A stretch of DNA of 43,848 nucleotides from assembly GCA_910585235.1 (NCBI GenBank), contig CAJUCM010000016.1, forward strand, positions 1 through 43,848, written 5' to 3'. The notes beneath the pieces are model-generated. The model had not been told where the DNA came from, ran no database searches, and was given only the letters and a program-made list of their open reading frames with translations. Source of the DNA: an uncultured Christensenella sp. (GTDB taxonomy: Bacteria > Bacillota > Clostridia > Christensenellales > Borkfalkiaceae). Below are positions 1 to 7,587 of this stretch, in pieces. Positions within the stretch are counted from its first letter, which is position 1. Each line of letters starts with the position of its first letter. The translations under genes were made by a program, and so were the position numbers.

Positions 1-2
1 AT

Positions 3-416
3 GCCATGTCGCAGTCCGTCTCCAAAACGGTCACCAAAGTCAACCGCGACGAACTCCGCGTCGTTGCGGACAAGCTGGGGCTTGACAGTCTCGTCTCTCC
101 CCGTAAAGTCACGGCGGACGTCATAGTCAAGTATGCGCGCGCGCTTGAAAATACGCTCGACAATCAGATCGAGGCGCTGTATTCGATCATGGGAGATATG
201 GCGGAAGCGCTTGAATTCAAGGTGCTGTCCGATTCCAGACTGACGCACGTTCCGCTCAAAGACATGAAACTCAAAAAGGGCGTTCTGATCGCGGGGATCA
301 TCCGCGGGAAAGAGGTCATTATTCCGGGCGGCGAGGATGAGATCCTGCCCGAAGATAAAGTGATCGTCATTGCAGAGGGTACGCAGATCTACGAACTCTC
401 CGACATTTTGCTGTGA
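3..416 (+). CDS. trkA: Trk potassium uptake regulatory subunit TrkA, C-terminal part (5'-truncated by window edge)
   Basis: This is the end of the peripheral NAD-binding subunit that gates the TrkH potassium channel on the inner face of the membrane. The frame is open to the first bases of the window, so the gene starts outside it; the ATG at position 6 is internal. About 137 residues are visible. They contain the end of an RCK_N domain (segment SPRKVTADVIVKYARALEN) and then an RCK_C domain, with the hallmark run GVLIAGIIRGKEVIIPGGED followed by DKVIVIAEG. The stop TGA is 10 bases before the trkH start, so the two are one operon, which is the usual arrangement. Family call is firm from the motifs and the trkH neighbour; the N-terminal half cannot be judged. 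Confidence 0.93.
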   Translation, partial: AMSQSVSKTVTKVNRDELRVVADKLGLDSLVSPRKVTADVIVKYARALENTLDNQIEALYSIMGDMAEALEFKVLSDSRLTHVPLKDMKLKKGVLIAGIIRGKEVIIPGGEDEILPEDKVIVIAEGTQIYELSDILL

Positions 417-426
417 CGGGTGAGAT

Positions 427-1884
427 ATGAATTACAGAATCGTATTTAATCTGATCGGAAAAGTTTTACTCGTCGAAGCGGCGTTGCTCTTATTGCCGCT
501 TGTGACTTCTTTGGTGTACGCCGAATATATGGGAGCGGCTTCGTTTGCGATCACGTTTGCGGTCGCGCTCGGATTAGGGCTTCCGCTCACGTTCTTTCTC
601 AAACCCCGCCAGCAGGCGCTCTATGCGAAAGAGGGCATGATCGTGACCGCGCTTGCCTGGATCATGATGTCGCTCGTCGGCGCGCTTCCGTTCGTCATCA
701 GCAGGGAGATCCCGTCCTTCATCGACGCGCTCTTTGAGATCGTGAGCGGGTTTACGACGACGGGCGCTTCGATTCTCAACGACGTGGAATGCCTCAGTCA
801 CGGCATTCTGTTTTGGAGAAGTTTTTCGCACTGGATCGGCGGGATGGGCGTGCTCGTGTTCCTGCTCGCCGTCGTCAACAGGAACAACCGCTCCATGCAC
901 ATTCTCCGCGCGGAGATGCCGGGACCTTCCGTGGATAAACTTGTTCCCAAAGCAAAGAATACGGCGCTGTTTTTGTATGCGATCTATGTGGTCATGACCG
1001 TTGTTCTTGCGATTATGCTCTGGTGCGGGGACATGAACTTTTTCGAGGCGATCGTACACGCGTTCGGAACGGCGGGCACGGGCGGATTCGGCATTACGAA
1101 TTCCAGCCTCGGCGCGTACAGCAGTTATTCGCAGTGGGTCATCACCGTCTTTATGTTGCTCTTCGGGATCAACTTCAATCTGTACTTTTTGCTCGTTCTC
1201 GGAAAGTTCACTTCGTTTTTCCGCAACAGGGAATTTTGGGTGTACGTCGGCGTCGTGATCGTCTCCGTAGGCATCATTACCGCCAACATATACAGTCTGT
1301 ACGGCAACTTTGCGACCGCGCTGAAACATTCCTCGTTTCAGGTCGCGTCTATCATGTCCACGACGGGATATTCCACGGCGGACTTCGATCAATGGCCGAC
1401 GATCTCGAAGGGGATTTTGTTTATCCTCATGATGATTGGCGGATGTGCGGGTTCGACTTCGGGCGGGTTCAAGCTGACGCGCGTCATCATCCTGTTCAAA
1501 AAGATCGGCAACGATCTGAAAAGAACTCTGCACCCGCGTACCGCGACGGTCGTCAAGATCAACGGCGAAAAGGTCAGCGACGAAACGATCAGCGGGGTCA
1601 CTTCCTATCTTGCGATCTACGTTTTGATCTTTCTTGCGGTCTTTTTGATTTTGATGCTCGATCCGTATGTTCCCGCGGATCATGCGCTCGAAACGAATCT
1701 GACGGCGTCCGCTTCCGCATTTAATAATATCGGACCCGGTTTTGCCGCGATCGGTCCGACTTGCAATTTTTCGTTCTATTCTCCGGTCAGCAAAATCGTA
1801 CTCATTTTTGCAATGCTTCTCGGCAGACTGGAAATTTATCCGATCATCCTTGCGCTCAATCCGACTACCTGGATCAAAAAATAA
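427..1884 (+). CDS. trkH: TrkH family K+ uptake channel subunit
   Basis: Integral membrane potassium-translocating subunit, 485 residues, a full-length TrkH. Four pore-loop repeats are visible: SGFTTTGASIL (about residue 110), AFGTAGTGGFGITNSS, IMSTTGYSTADFDQWP and AFNNIGPGFAAIGP near the C-terminus. Each carries the filter glycine typical of the SKT superfamily, and the conserved MIGGCAGSTSGGFK segment lies before the last third. Roughly ten hydrophobic helices are present. The ATG follows a GGGTGAG ribosome site and lies 10 bases after trkA, so gating and pore subunits are co-transcribed. No terminator is seen between this gene and the malic enzyme gene 18 bases downstream, so read-through is possible. 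Confidence 0.97.
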   Translation: MNYRIVFNLIGKVLLVEAALLLLPLVTSLVYAEYMGAASFAITFAVALGLGLPLTFFLKPRQQALYAKEGMIVTALAWIMMSLVGALPFVISREIPSFIDALFEIVSGFTTTGASILNDVECLSHGILFWRSFSHWIGGMGVLVFLLAVVNRNNRSMHILRAEMPGPSVDKLVPKAKNTALFLYAIYVVMTVVLAIMLWCGDMNFFEAIVHAFGTAGTGGFGITNSSLGAYSSYSQWVITVFMLLFGINFNLYFLLVLGKFTSFFRNREFWVYVGVVIVSVGIITANIYSLYGNFATALKHSSFQVASIMSTTGYSTADFDQWPTISKGILFILMMIGGCAGSTSGGFKLTRVIILFKKIGNDLKRTLHPRTATVVKINGEKVSDETISGVTSYLAIYVLIFLAVFLILMLDPYVPADHALETNLTASASAFNNIGPGFAAIGPTCNFSFYSPVSKIVLIFAMLLGRLEIYPIILALNPTTWIKK

Positions 1885-1902
1885 TATACAAAGGAGCAAT
1901 CT

Positions 1903-3075
1903 ATGAATTACAGAGAAGAATCCCTGAAAAAACACGCCGAATGGCGCGGAAAAATCGAAGTCGTTCCCCGCGTGGAGGTGGATAGCCGTGAAAAGCTCTC
2001 CCTTGCATATACCCCCGGCGTTGCGGAACCCTGCATGGCGATCCACGCCGATCCCGAAAAGAGCTTTACGCTTACGCGGCGGTGGAATACCGTTCCCGTC
2101 ATTACGGACGGCACTGCGGTATTGGGGCTCGGAGACATCGGACCCGAAGCGGGTATGCCCGTTATGGAGGGGAAGTGCGCGCTCTTCAAGGCGTTCGGCG
2201 ACGTAGATGCGTATCCCTTATGTATCCGCTCCAAGGACAGTGAAGAAATTATCAGAACGATCGAGCTTCTGGCGGGATCGTTCGGGGGGATCAACCTTGA
2301 AGATATTGCGGCGCCCCGTTGTTTCGAGATCGAAAAAAGATTGAAAGAGGATCTCGACATTCCCGTCTTTCACGACGACCAGCACGGCACGGCGATCGTG
2401 ACGGCGGCGGCGCTTACGAATGCGTTGAAGCTCGTCGGCAAAAAGCGGGAAGAGCTTGTCGTAGCGGTGAACGGCGCGGGCGCGGCGGGCATTGCGATCG
2501 CGAACTTCCTTTTGAAGAGCGGGGTCAAGGACGTGATTCTCTGCGACAGCAGGGGGATCATTGCGGAAGGGGATTTGCGCCTGAACGAAGTCAAAGCGGA
2601 GATCGCAAAGCGCACCAACCGTAGCCGCCTTACGGGCGGGCTTGAAAACGCTATGAAGGGCGCGGACGTATTCGTGGGCGTATCGGTCGCAAATTGCGTC
2701 ACGGAGGAGATGGTTCGCTCCATGAAGGACAGCGCGATCGTATTTACCTGTGCGAATCCTACGCCCGAAATCGCACGGGATAAGGCGCTCCATGCGGGCG
2801 CGGCGGTCGTCGGCACGGGCTCGTCCGAAAATCCCAACCAGATCAACAACGTTTTGGTGTTCCCCGGTCTCTTCCGCGGCGCGCTCGACGCACGCGCAAC
2901 GACCGTGAACTTTGAAATGATGTTTGCGGCAAGCGAGGCGATTGCCTCCGTCGTCGGTGAAAAAGAGTTGAATCCCGATTATATCCTGCCCTATGCCTAC
3001 GATAAACGCGCGCACGACGCGGTCGCGGCGGCGGTCGCTTTGGCGGCAAAAAAGACAGGCGTCGCAAGAGGATAA
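1903..3075 (+). CDS. NAD(P)-dependent malic enzyme (short bacterial form)
   Basis: Oxidative decarboxylation of malate to pyruvate in the cytoplasm. The 390-residue length matches the compact bacterial form (about 400) rather than the large maeA/maeB fusion type. Malic N domain: YTPGVAEPC with the catalytic Tyr36, then GLGDIGPEAGMPVMEGKC. The metal-binding segment HDDQHGTA starts near residue 157. The Rossmann motif VNGAGAAGIAIANFLL follows near residue 189, and CANPTPEI and GLFRGALDA lie in the C-terminal part. The start is fixed by AAAGGAG upstream of the ATG. NAD versus NADP preference is not readable here. Convergent pyruvate kinase shares its terminator; both enzymes make pyruvate. Confidence 0.96.
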   Translation: MNYREESLKKHAEWRGKIEVVPRVEVDSREKLSLAYTPGVAEPCMAIHADPEKSFTLTRRWNTVPVITDGTAVLGLGDIGPEAGMPVMEGKCALFKAFGDVDAYPLCIRSKDSEEIIRTIELLAGSFGGINLEDIAAPRCFEIEKRLKEDLDIPVFHDDQHGTAIVTAAALTNALKLVGKKREELVVAVNGAGAAGIAIANFLLKSGVKDVILCDSRGIIAEGDLRLNEVKAEIAKRTNRSRLTGGLENAMKGADVFVGVSVANCVTEEMVRSMKDSAIVFTCANPTPEIARDKALHAGAAVVGTGSSENPNQINNVLVFPGLFRGALDARATTVNFEMMFAASEAIASVVGEKELNPDYILPYAYDKRAHDAVAAAVALAAKKTGVARG

Positions 3076-3085
3076 CTTTCTTTAT

Positions 3086-3121
3086 AAAAAAAAGGCGCAG
3101 AGATTTCTCTGCGCCTTTTTT
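3086..3121. terminator. Bidirectional terminator between malic enzyme and pyk
   Basis: Perfect 10-bp inverted repeat, GGCGCAGAGA (3094-3103) with TCTCTGCGCC (3106-3115), flanked by an A-run on the left and a T-run on the right. It can end transcription from both strands and sits exactly between two convergent genes. Confidence 0.9.
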
Positions 3122-3133
3122 ATTCATTTGATA

Positions 3134-4546
3134 TTACACGGTTTCAAGGTCGATCAGGTTGGAATTTCCGCTCTTGCCGTTGGGCGTTCCGCCCGTAATG
3201 ACGATCGTGTCGCCCTTTTTCACAAGTCCCGAATCGCGCGCGGCGCACTTGGCAAAGTGGAAGAGAACGTCCACCGAATTGTATTCTTCGCTGAGGACGG
3301 GATAAACCCCCCAGCTGAGCGCTAATTTTTGATAGGAACGCGCGTCCGTCGTCATACCGATTATGTCGATCATGGGGCGGAAGCGGGAGACCATCTTTGC
3401 GGTGCCGCCCGTGCGGGTGCATACGACGATCGCCTTTGCGTTGACGTCGCGCGCCAAAAGACAAGCCGAATGGGAGAGCGCGTCCGAAAGATCGCGGATC
3501 AGATATTCGTTCTCGTTTACTTCCTGAATAAATTCCGATTTCGTCTCCGCCTGACGGGCGATGCGCGACATTGCCGCGACTGCCTGAACGGGGTACGCGC
3601 CCGCCGCCGTCTCGCCGGAGAGCATGATCGCGCTCGAACCGTCGTAAACGGCGTTGGCAACGTCGGAAATTTCCGCTCTCGTGGGGCGGGGATTCTTGAT
3701 CATGGATTCGAGCATCTCGGTCGCCGTGATACAGCGCTTGCCTGCGATACGGCAGGCGTTGATGATCGTCTTCTGAATGTCGGGCAGTTCCTCGTAGGGG
3801 ATCTCCACGCCCATGTCTCCGCGTCCGATCATAATGCCGTCGGAAACGTCGAGGATTTCCTGCAAATTATTCACGCCCGTGCGGTTTTCGATTTTGGCGA
3901 TGAGGTCGATGTCCGTCGAGCCGTTCTCGCGCAAAAAGTTCCTCACGTCGAGAATGTCCTGCGCTTTGGAGACGAAAGAACAAGCCACGAAATCGACCTG
4001 CTGTTCGATCCCGAATAAGAGATCTTTTTTATCCTGTTCGGAAAGATACGTGAGGTGGAGCTCCTTTTCGGGGAAGAACATGCTCTTTCTGCTCGAAAGC
4101 TCTCCGCCGATCAGAACTTTGCAGAGAACTCTGGGCTTTGCTACTTTGACGACCTCGAACACCATGAGACCGTTGTTCAGAAGGATTTTATCTCCGGGGT
4201 TCATTTCGTTGCAGATGTTTTTATAGGAGACGGAGACCTGCGTTTTATCGCCCTCTACGTCCTCTGCGGTAAAGGTGAAGCTGTCGTCCTCCGCAAGATT
4301 GATTTTTCCGTCTTTGAAAGTTCCGATCCGAAATTCGGGTCCCTTCGTGTCGAGCATAATGGGAAGAGCGATCCCTTTCGTCTCGCGGACGTGCTTGATC
4401 ATGGCGATTTTCTTTGCGTGATCCTCGTGTACGCCGTGCGAAAAGTTGATTCTGGCGACGTTCATGCCCGCGTCCGCCATAGCGGAGATGATTTCTTCGG
4501 TGTCCGAAGCGGGACCTAATGTACATACGATTTTGGTTTTTTTCAT
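3134..4546 (-). CDS. pyk: Pyruvate kinase
   Basis: Last ATP-forming step of glycolysis (PEP + ADP to pyruvate + ATP), cytoplasmic. The protein has 470 residues, the length of the form without the extra C-terminal PEP-utiliser-like domain found in bacilli. Visible motifs: KIVCTLGPAS at the N-terminus, ARINFSHG, MLDTKGPEFRIG, the active-site segment DGIMIGRGDMGVEIP, and ITATEMLESMIKNPRPTRAE with SGETAAGAYP. The start has GAGGAC upstream. Its promoter (ATTTTA 4581-4586 and ATTCAA 4604-4609, read on the minus strand) is back to back with the rnpB promoter. Confidence 0.98.
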   Translation of the reverse strand: MKKTKIVCTLGPASDTEEIISAMADAGMNVARINFSHGVHEDHAKKIAMIKHVRETKGIALPIMLDTKGPEFRIGTFKDGKINLAEDDSFTFTAEDVEGDKTQVSVSYKNICNEMNPGDKILLNNGLMVFEVVKVAKPRVLCKVLIGGELSSRKSMFFPEKELHLTYLSEQDKKDLLFGIEQQVDFVACSFVSKAQDILDVRNFLRENGSTDIDLIAKIENRTGVNNLQEILDVSDGIMIGRGDMGVEIPYEELPDIQKTIINACRIAGKRCITATEMLESMIKNPRPTRAEISDVANAVYDGSSAIMLSGETAAGAYPVQAVAAMSRIARQAETKSEFIQEVNENEYLIRDLSDALSHSACLLARDVNAKAIVVCTRTGGTAKMVSRFRPMIDIIGMTTDARSYQKLALSWGVYPVLSEEYNSVDVLFHFAKCAARDSGLVKKGDTIVITGGTPNGKSGNSNLIDLETV

Positions 4547-4580
4547 AAAATGTCCTCGGATAAAAAATTTTTACATTCAT

Positions 4581-4609
4581 ATTTTATCAATATGTCGTAA
4601 AAAATTCAA
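4581..4609 (-). promoter_or_regulatory. pyk promoter
   Basis: On the minus strand TTGAAT (4609-4604) and TAAAAT (4586-4581) are separated by 17 bases, and are followed by a short leader with a GAGGAC ribosome site. Confidence 0.65.
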
Positions 4610-4627
4610 GCATTTTACCAAAATTTA

Positions 4628-4636
4628 TGGTATAAT
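4628..4636 (+). promoter_or_regulatory. rnpB promoter, extended -10
   Basis: TGGTATAAT is a consensus extended -10 element. The -35 region is weak (TTCAAG-like, 4605-4610, spacing 20), as is common for extended -10 promoters. Predicted +1 falls at the first bases of the RNase P RNA. Confidence 0.7.
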
Positions 4637-4644
4637 TATTTTAA

Positions 4645-4987
4645 TCCGAGCGGACTGTGCAGTCGCGGCGTGCCTTTGAGCACGATGAGGAAAGTCCGGG
4701 CATCGTAGGGCAGGACGCCTGATAACGTCAGGTAGGGGCGACTCTAAGGAAAGTGCAACAGAAAATAACCGCCTCTTATGAGGTAAGGGTGAAAAGGGGA
4801 GGTAAAAGCTCACCGACGGGACGGTAACGCCCCGTGCCGTGTAAACCCCGTCCGATGCAAGTTTGGGTCGTGTTCATGCGGGCTGCCCGTCCGAACACGG
4901 CTGTGAATAACGCTTGATCTTGCCGGTGACGGCAAGGGTAGATAAATGACTGCATTCGACAGAACCCGGCTTATAGGTCCGACTCGG
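4645..4987 (+). ncRNA. rnpB: RNase P RNA, bacterial class A
   Basis: Catalytic RNA of RNase P, which removes 5' leaders from pre-tRNAs. The universally conserved first block GAGGAAAGTCCGGGC lies near 4688. ACAGAAAATAACCGCC, GGTAAGGGTGAAAAGG and GGTAAAAGCTCACC lie in the middle, and the 3' block ATAAATGACTGCATTC is followed by ACAGAACCCGGCTTA. The ends pair as helix P1: CCGAG (4645-4649) with CTCGG (4983-4987). The shape follows the ancestral A type rather than the bacillar B type. Length of about 343 nt is normal. Confidence 0.97.
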
Positions 4988-5004
4988 TAATTTTGAATTT
5001 TCTG

Positions 5005-5046
5005 CGGCTTTTTTTTGATATATTGAGAAAAAGCCGTTTGTATTTT
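5005..5046 (+). terminator. Probable rnpB terminator
   Basis: CGGCTTTTT (from 5005) pairs with AAAAAGCCG (5028-5036), and the second arm is followed by TTTGTATTTTT. The stem is AT-rich and the loop long, so the assignment is moderate. The next gene begins at 5058. Confidence 0.45.
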
Positions 5047-5057
5047 TAGGGATCGAT

Positions 5058-5633
5058 ATGTTGCCAACGAATTTATTAAATGCAAAAAACCGAGACGAAT
5101 TGCGCCTGTGGCTTGCGGAAAATCATGATAAAGAGCGTGAATGCTGGGTCGTGGTAAAGCGGGGCAGACCGCAAAACGACGGGACTTTCTGGTATGTGGA
5201 CGCCGTCGAAGAAGCCATGTGTTTCGGCTGGATCGACAGTACGGAAAAACGGCTCGAAAACGGCGTTACGGCGCAGAGATTGGCGCCGCGCAAAAGAAAT
5301 TCGCTGTGGTCGGAACTCAATAAAGAGCGTTGCCGCAGAATGGAGCGGCTGGGGAAAATGACCGACGCGGGTCGCGCCGTTCTCCCCGATCTGTCGGAGG
5401 AGAGTTTTCGGATCGATCCCGATATACTAAAAGCGTTGCAGGCGGACGAGGAAGTCTGGAACCGTTTTATGCGTTTTCCGCCGCTCTATCGGAGGGTGAG
5501 GATCGATACGGTGCAGATCAAGAAAAAACAGCCGCAGTTATTTGAGAGCCGACTGAAAAAACTGATCGAGAATACAAGGGCGGGAATCATGTACGGAGAG
5601 TGGAACGATAACGGACGGTTACTTGTGGAGTAA
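5058..5633 (+). CDS. YdeI/OmpD-associated family protein
   Basis: A 191-residue soluble protein of the YdeI/OmpD-associated family, whose biochemical role is not established. The family pattern is clear: CWVVVKRG, then DAVEEAMCFGWIDS near residue 50, RLAPRKRNSLWSELNKER, and RLGKMTDAGRAVL. The C-terminal third (FPPLYRRVRIDTVQIKKK) is the usual helical tail. The ATG has AGGGAT upstream. It stands alone after rnpB and no separate promoter is obvious, so it may depend on read-through from rnpB. I do not assign a reaction. Confidence 0.85.
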   Translation: MLPTNLLNAKNRDELRLWLAENHDKERECWVVVKRGRPQNDGTFWYVDAVEEAMCFGWIDSTEKRLENGVTAQRLAPRKRNSLWSELNKERCRRMERLGKMTDAGRAVLPDLSEESFRIDPDILKALQADEEVWNRFMRFPPLYRRVRIDTVQIKKKQPQLFESRLKKLIENTRAGIMYGEWNDNGRLLVE

Positions 5634-5687
5634 TTATTTGTGATTCTTCCGAAACTGAAAAATTTTGTATTTCGCACGGGAAAACGC

Positions 5688-5715
5688 TTGACACGTTTTT
5701 ATTTTTAGATATAAT
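5688..5715 (+). promoter_or_regulatory. tRNA-Pro promoter
   Basis: Consensus TTGACA (5688-5693) and TATAAT (5710-5715) with a 16-base spacer, about 25 bases before the tRNA 5' end. Confidence 0.88.
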
Positions 5716-5740
5716 AAAATATGCTTTTGTGAAGCGATAT

Positions 5741-5817
5741 TGAGGTGTAGCGCAGTTTGGTAGCGCGCTTGGTTAGGGACCAAGAGGTCGTGGGTTCAAG
5801 TCCCGTCACCTCAACCA
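5741..5817 (+). tRNA. tRNA-Pro, anticodon AGG
   Basis: Full cloverleaf, 77 nt with encoded CCA. The acceptor arm is TGAGGTG (5741-5747) with CACCTCA (5807-5813) and discriminator A. The D arm is GCGC/GCGC. The anticodon stem is CTTGG/CCAAG with loop TTAGGGA, giving anticodon AGG at 5775-5777. The T loop is TTCAAGT. G35, G36 and G37 and the overall body match bacterial proline tRNAs. A34 would need deamination to inosine to read several CCN codons. Confidence 0.95.
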
Positions 5818-5843
5818 AATAGCCGTAAGGCGAATTTTCAAGG

Positions 5844-5867
5844 GGTTGTCCGGTCGGGCAACCTTTT
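5844..5867 (+). terminator. tRNA-Pro terminator
   Basis: Stem of 8 pairs (5844-5851 with 5856-5863, one G-U), loop GGTC, then four T. Confidence 0.65.
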
Positions 5868-5915
5868 CATTTTAGACTTGCGCCTTAAAAATTGTATGAA
5901 AATTGACTATTTTAG

Positions 5916-5945
5916 TTGACATTCTGGATGGATTCATACTATAAT
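5916..5945 (+). promoter_or_regulatory. marR-VTT operon promoter
   Basis: TTGACA (5916-5921) and TATAAT (5940-5945), spacer 18. GTATGAA (5894-5900) and TTCATAC (5933-5939) form a widely spaced inverted repeat around the -35; one arm abuts the -10 and could be an operator half-site for the MarR protein. Confidence 0.8.
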
Positions 5946-5971
5946 TTTTGTGATTGACAGGTAGTTATAGT

Positions 5972-6427
5972 ATGAACGATAGTAATGTTTTAGAATTTGA
6001 ACAGTTCAATTTACTCTATAAAGAATTAGATAAAAGTTATGAAGAATATTTCGCCTGTTGCGGGTTATCTGCTTGCGCGATGTGGGTCATATATTCGTTG
6101 CGCGTTGACGGCGATTTTATGACCCAAACCGACATTTCAAAGCGTTATTTTCTGAATAAGCAAAGTGTGAGTTCCGCCATTCAAAAATTGGAAAAAGACG
6201 GCTATGTGTCAATTCAAACGGCGCCGAACAATGCAAAAAACAAACTTTTGCAACTGACCGAAAAGGGTTGCCGGTTTGCAGAGGAAACGATAGATAAATT
6301 ATTAACTGCTGAGCAGTCGGCTTTTGACGGTTTGACGCAAGAAGAACAGCGGGAACTGATCAGACTGTATCAAAAATATATGAAGGCGTTAAAGAACGGT
6401 ATCGATAAATCAACTTTTCGCAAATAA
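5972..6427 (+). CDS. MarR family winged-helix regulator
   Basis: A 151-residue cytoplasmic DNA-binding protein. The first helix region carries CCGLSACAMWVIY. The winged helix follows with MTQTDISKRYFLNKQSVSSA as recognition region, then LEKDGYV and a wing ending in KNKLLQLTEKG. The C-terminal helices give the dimer interface. The ATG at 5972 is preferred over the TTG at 5954, because the TTG would lie almost on the predicted transcription start (about 5952). AGGT at 5959-5962 is a weak ribosome site. It is 13 bases upstream of the VTT membrane protein, so it probably controls that gene and itself. The ligand is unknown. Confidence 0.9.
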   Translation: MNDSNVLEFEQFNLLYKELDKSYEEYFACCGLSACAMWVIYSLRVDGDFMTQTDISKRYFLNKQSVSSAIQKLEKDGYVSIQTAPNNAKNKLLQLTEKGCRFAEETIDKLLTAEQSAFDGLTQEEQRELIRLYQKYMKALKNGIDKSTFRK

Positions 6428-6440
6428 GTGCAGGGAAAAA

Positions 6441-7322
6441 ATGAAACGGGAAAATCTTTGGGTTGTGATCGTAAATTCAATTATAGGCGTATTGCTGATC
6501 CTTGCGCTTGCGTTGTGCTTGAACCGATCGGAGTGGTACTTACAAGTTGGGGGTTATCTGTGTGTAATTGTCTTTACCGTCGGGGATGTGATTGCATTTG
6601 TTTTGAACAGACAGTCATTGGTAAAAAGTCTGTTTTTATTTAATATTGTTGCGCTGATTGTGATCGGTTGTCTGGCGATTATGACTCTGTGCGGTATATT
6701 TGAAAATCTATCCGATCTCGAAAAAGTAAAACAGTTTATCTTAAAAAGCGGGAATTGGGGTTACGTCATTTATGCTTTACTTACGGTTCTGAATGTAGTC
6801 ATATTGCCGATCCCCGCCCTTATTTTTATGCTTGCGGGCGTAGCGGTGTTTGGGGCAGTAAAAACATTTATCATCTCTTACATCAGCGTAATGATCGGCT
6901 CTATCATCGCTTTTATCATCGGGCGATTTGCAGGTAAAAAATTAGTCGTTTGGTGCGTCGGAGAGGGGGCGATCGAAAAATATACGAAGTTAATCGGCAA
7001 AAAGGGGAACGCTCTGTTTGTTATCATGCAGCTTTTGCCTTTTTTCCCCGACGATATTTTATGTATGATCGCAGGGCTGACGTCTATGAGTTTTCCGTTC
7101 TTTTTTATATCGATGCTGATCGTCAAGCCCATGTATATTGCAACGGTTTGCTTTATGGGGACGGGATCGATTATTCCGTTTACGGGTTGGGGGATCCCCG
7201 TGTGGATTGCAATATTCGTAGTCATAGGCATACTTTTTATTTTGTTTTGCAAATATCAGACCAAAATCGAAACCTGGTTTGGAAAACTCGTTAAACGGGA
7301 TAAGAACAAGAATGACGATTAA
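6441..7322 (+). CDS. VTT-domain (TVP38/TMEM64, DedA superfamily) membrane protein
   Basis: A 293-residue polytopic membrane protein with about seven hydrophobic segments. The central VTT/SNARE-associated domain shows the family features: a re-entrant helix start ILPIPALIFMLAGVAVFG, then GSIIAFIIGRFAGKKL, and later LLPFFPDDILCMIAGLTSMS. Relatives of this superfamily move lipids across membranes (for example undecaprenyl phosphate for DedA proteins), but that is family knowledge and the substrate here is not readable. Two extra N-terminal helices precede the domain. AGGG lies just upstream of the ATG. It is co-transcribed with the MarR regulator. Confidence 0.88.
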   Translation: MKRENLWVVIVNSIIGVLLILALALCLNRSEWYLQVGGYLCVIVFTVGDVIAFVLNRQSLVKSLFLFNIVALIVIGCLAIMTLCGIFENLSDLEKVKQFILKSGNWGYVIYALLTVLNVVILPIPALIFMLAGVAVFGAVKTFIISYISVMIGSIIAFIIGRFAGKKLVVWCVGEGAIEKYTKLIGKKGNALFVIMQLLPFFPDDILCMIAGLTSMSFPFFFISMLIVKPMYIATVCFMGTGSIIPFTGWGIPVWIAIFVVIGILFILFCKYQTKIETWFGKLVKRDKNKNDD

Positions 7323-7350
7323 AAATCCCCCGCACCCGCGGGGGATTTTT
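7321..7350. terminator. Bidirectional terminator
   Basis: Perfect 13-bp inverted repeat AAAAATCCCCCGC / GCGGGGGATTTTT with loop ACCC. It serves the VTT gene on the plus strand and the DUF11 operon on the minus strand. Confidence 0.93.
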
Positions 7351-7364
7351 ATTTGGAGCATGAT

Positions 7365-7586
7365 TCAACAGAAAAAGCAGCGGTTGCAACAAGGGATACA
7401 GGATACGGTGCATCCGCAACAGCAATGACGGACGGGGCAGACGCAAGTCAGATCGTAAAAAATTCTTGTTGCGATCGGCTTGGGGACGGGCGACCGTATT
7501 ACGGTCGTTACGGGGTTGCTGGGTACGGTTACGGGAGGCGCTCCCGAATAATCGGTCACGTTGGAAATATTGACGATCGTTTTCAT
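7365..7586 (-). CDS. Small Cys-rich protein of the DUF11 operon
   Basis: A 73-residue protein that I do not recognise as a named family. Residues 1-40 are polar and proline/valine rich. The last 28 residues hold 11 cysteines, including the clusters HCCCGC and CIPCC, and the protein ends FFC. There is no signal peptide. Its ATG begins one base after the TGA of the 257-residue DUF11 gene, so it is translationally coupled, and the operon terminator follows directly. This position and coupling argue that it is real rather than a chance frame. The composition resembles disulfide-cross-linking spore coat or exosporium proteins, which is inference only. Metal binding is an alternative. Confidence 0.75.
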   Translation of the reverse strand: MKTIVNISNVTDYSGAPPVTVPSNPVTTVIRSPVPKPIATRIFYDLTCVCPVRHCCCGCTVSCIPCCNRCFFC

Positions 7587-7587
7587 G

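Noticed and set aside
574..2046. 490-codon minus-strand open frame opposite trkH
   Set aside because: Arg/Asp/His-rich shadow translation without domains or ribosome site; the plus strand holds a full TrkH with all pore motifs.
5954..5971. TTG start of the MarR gene at 5954
   Set aside because: It would be 2 bases after the predicted transcription start; the ATG at 5972 fits better.
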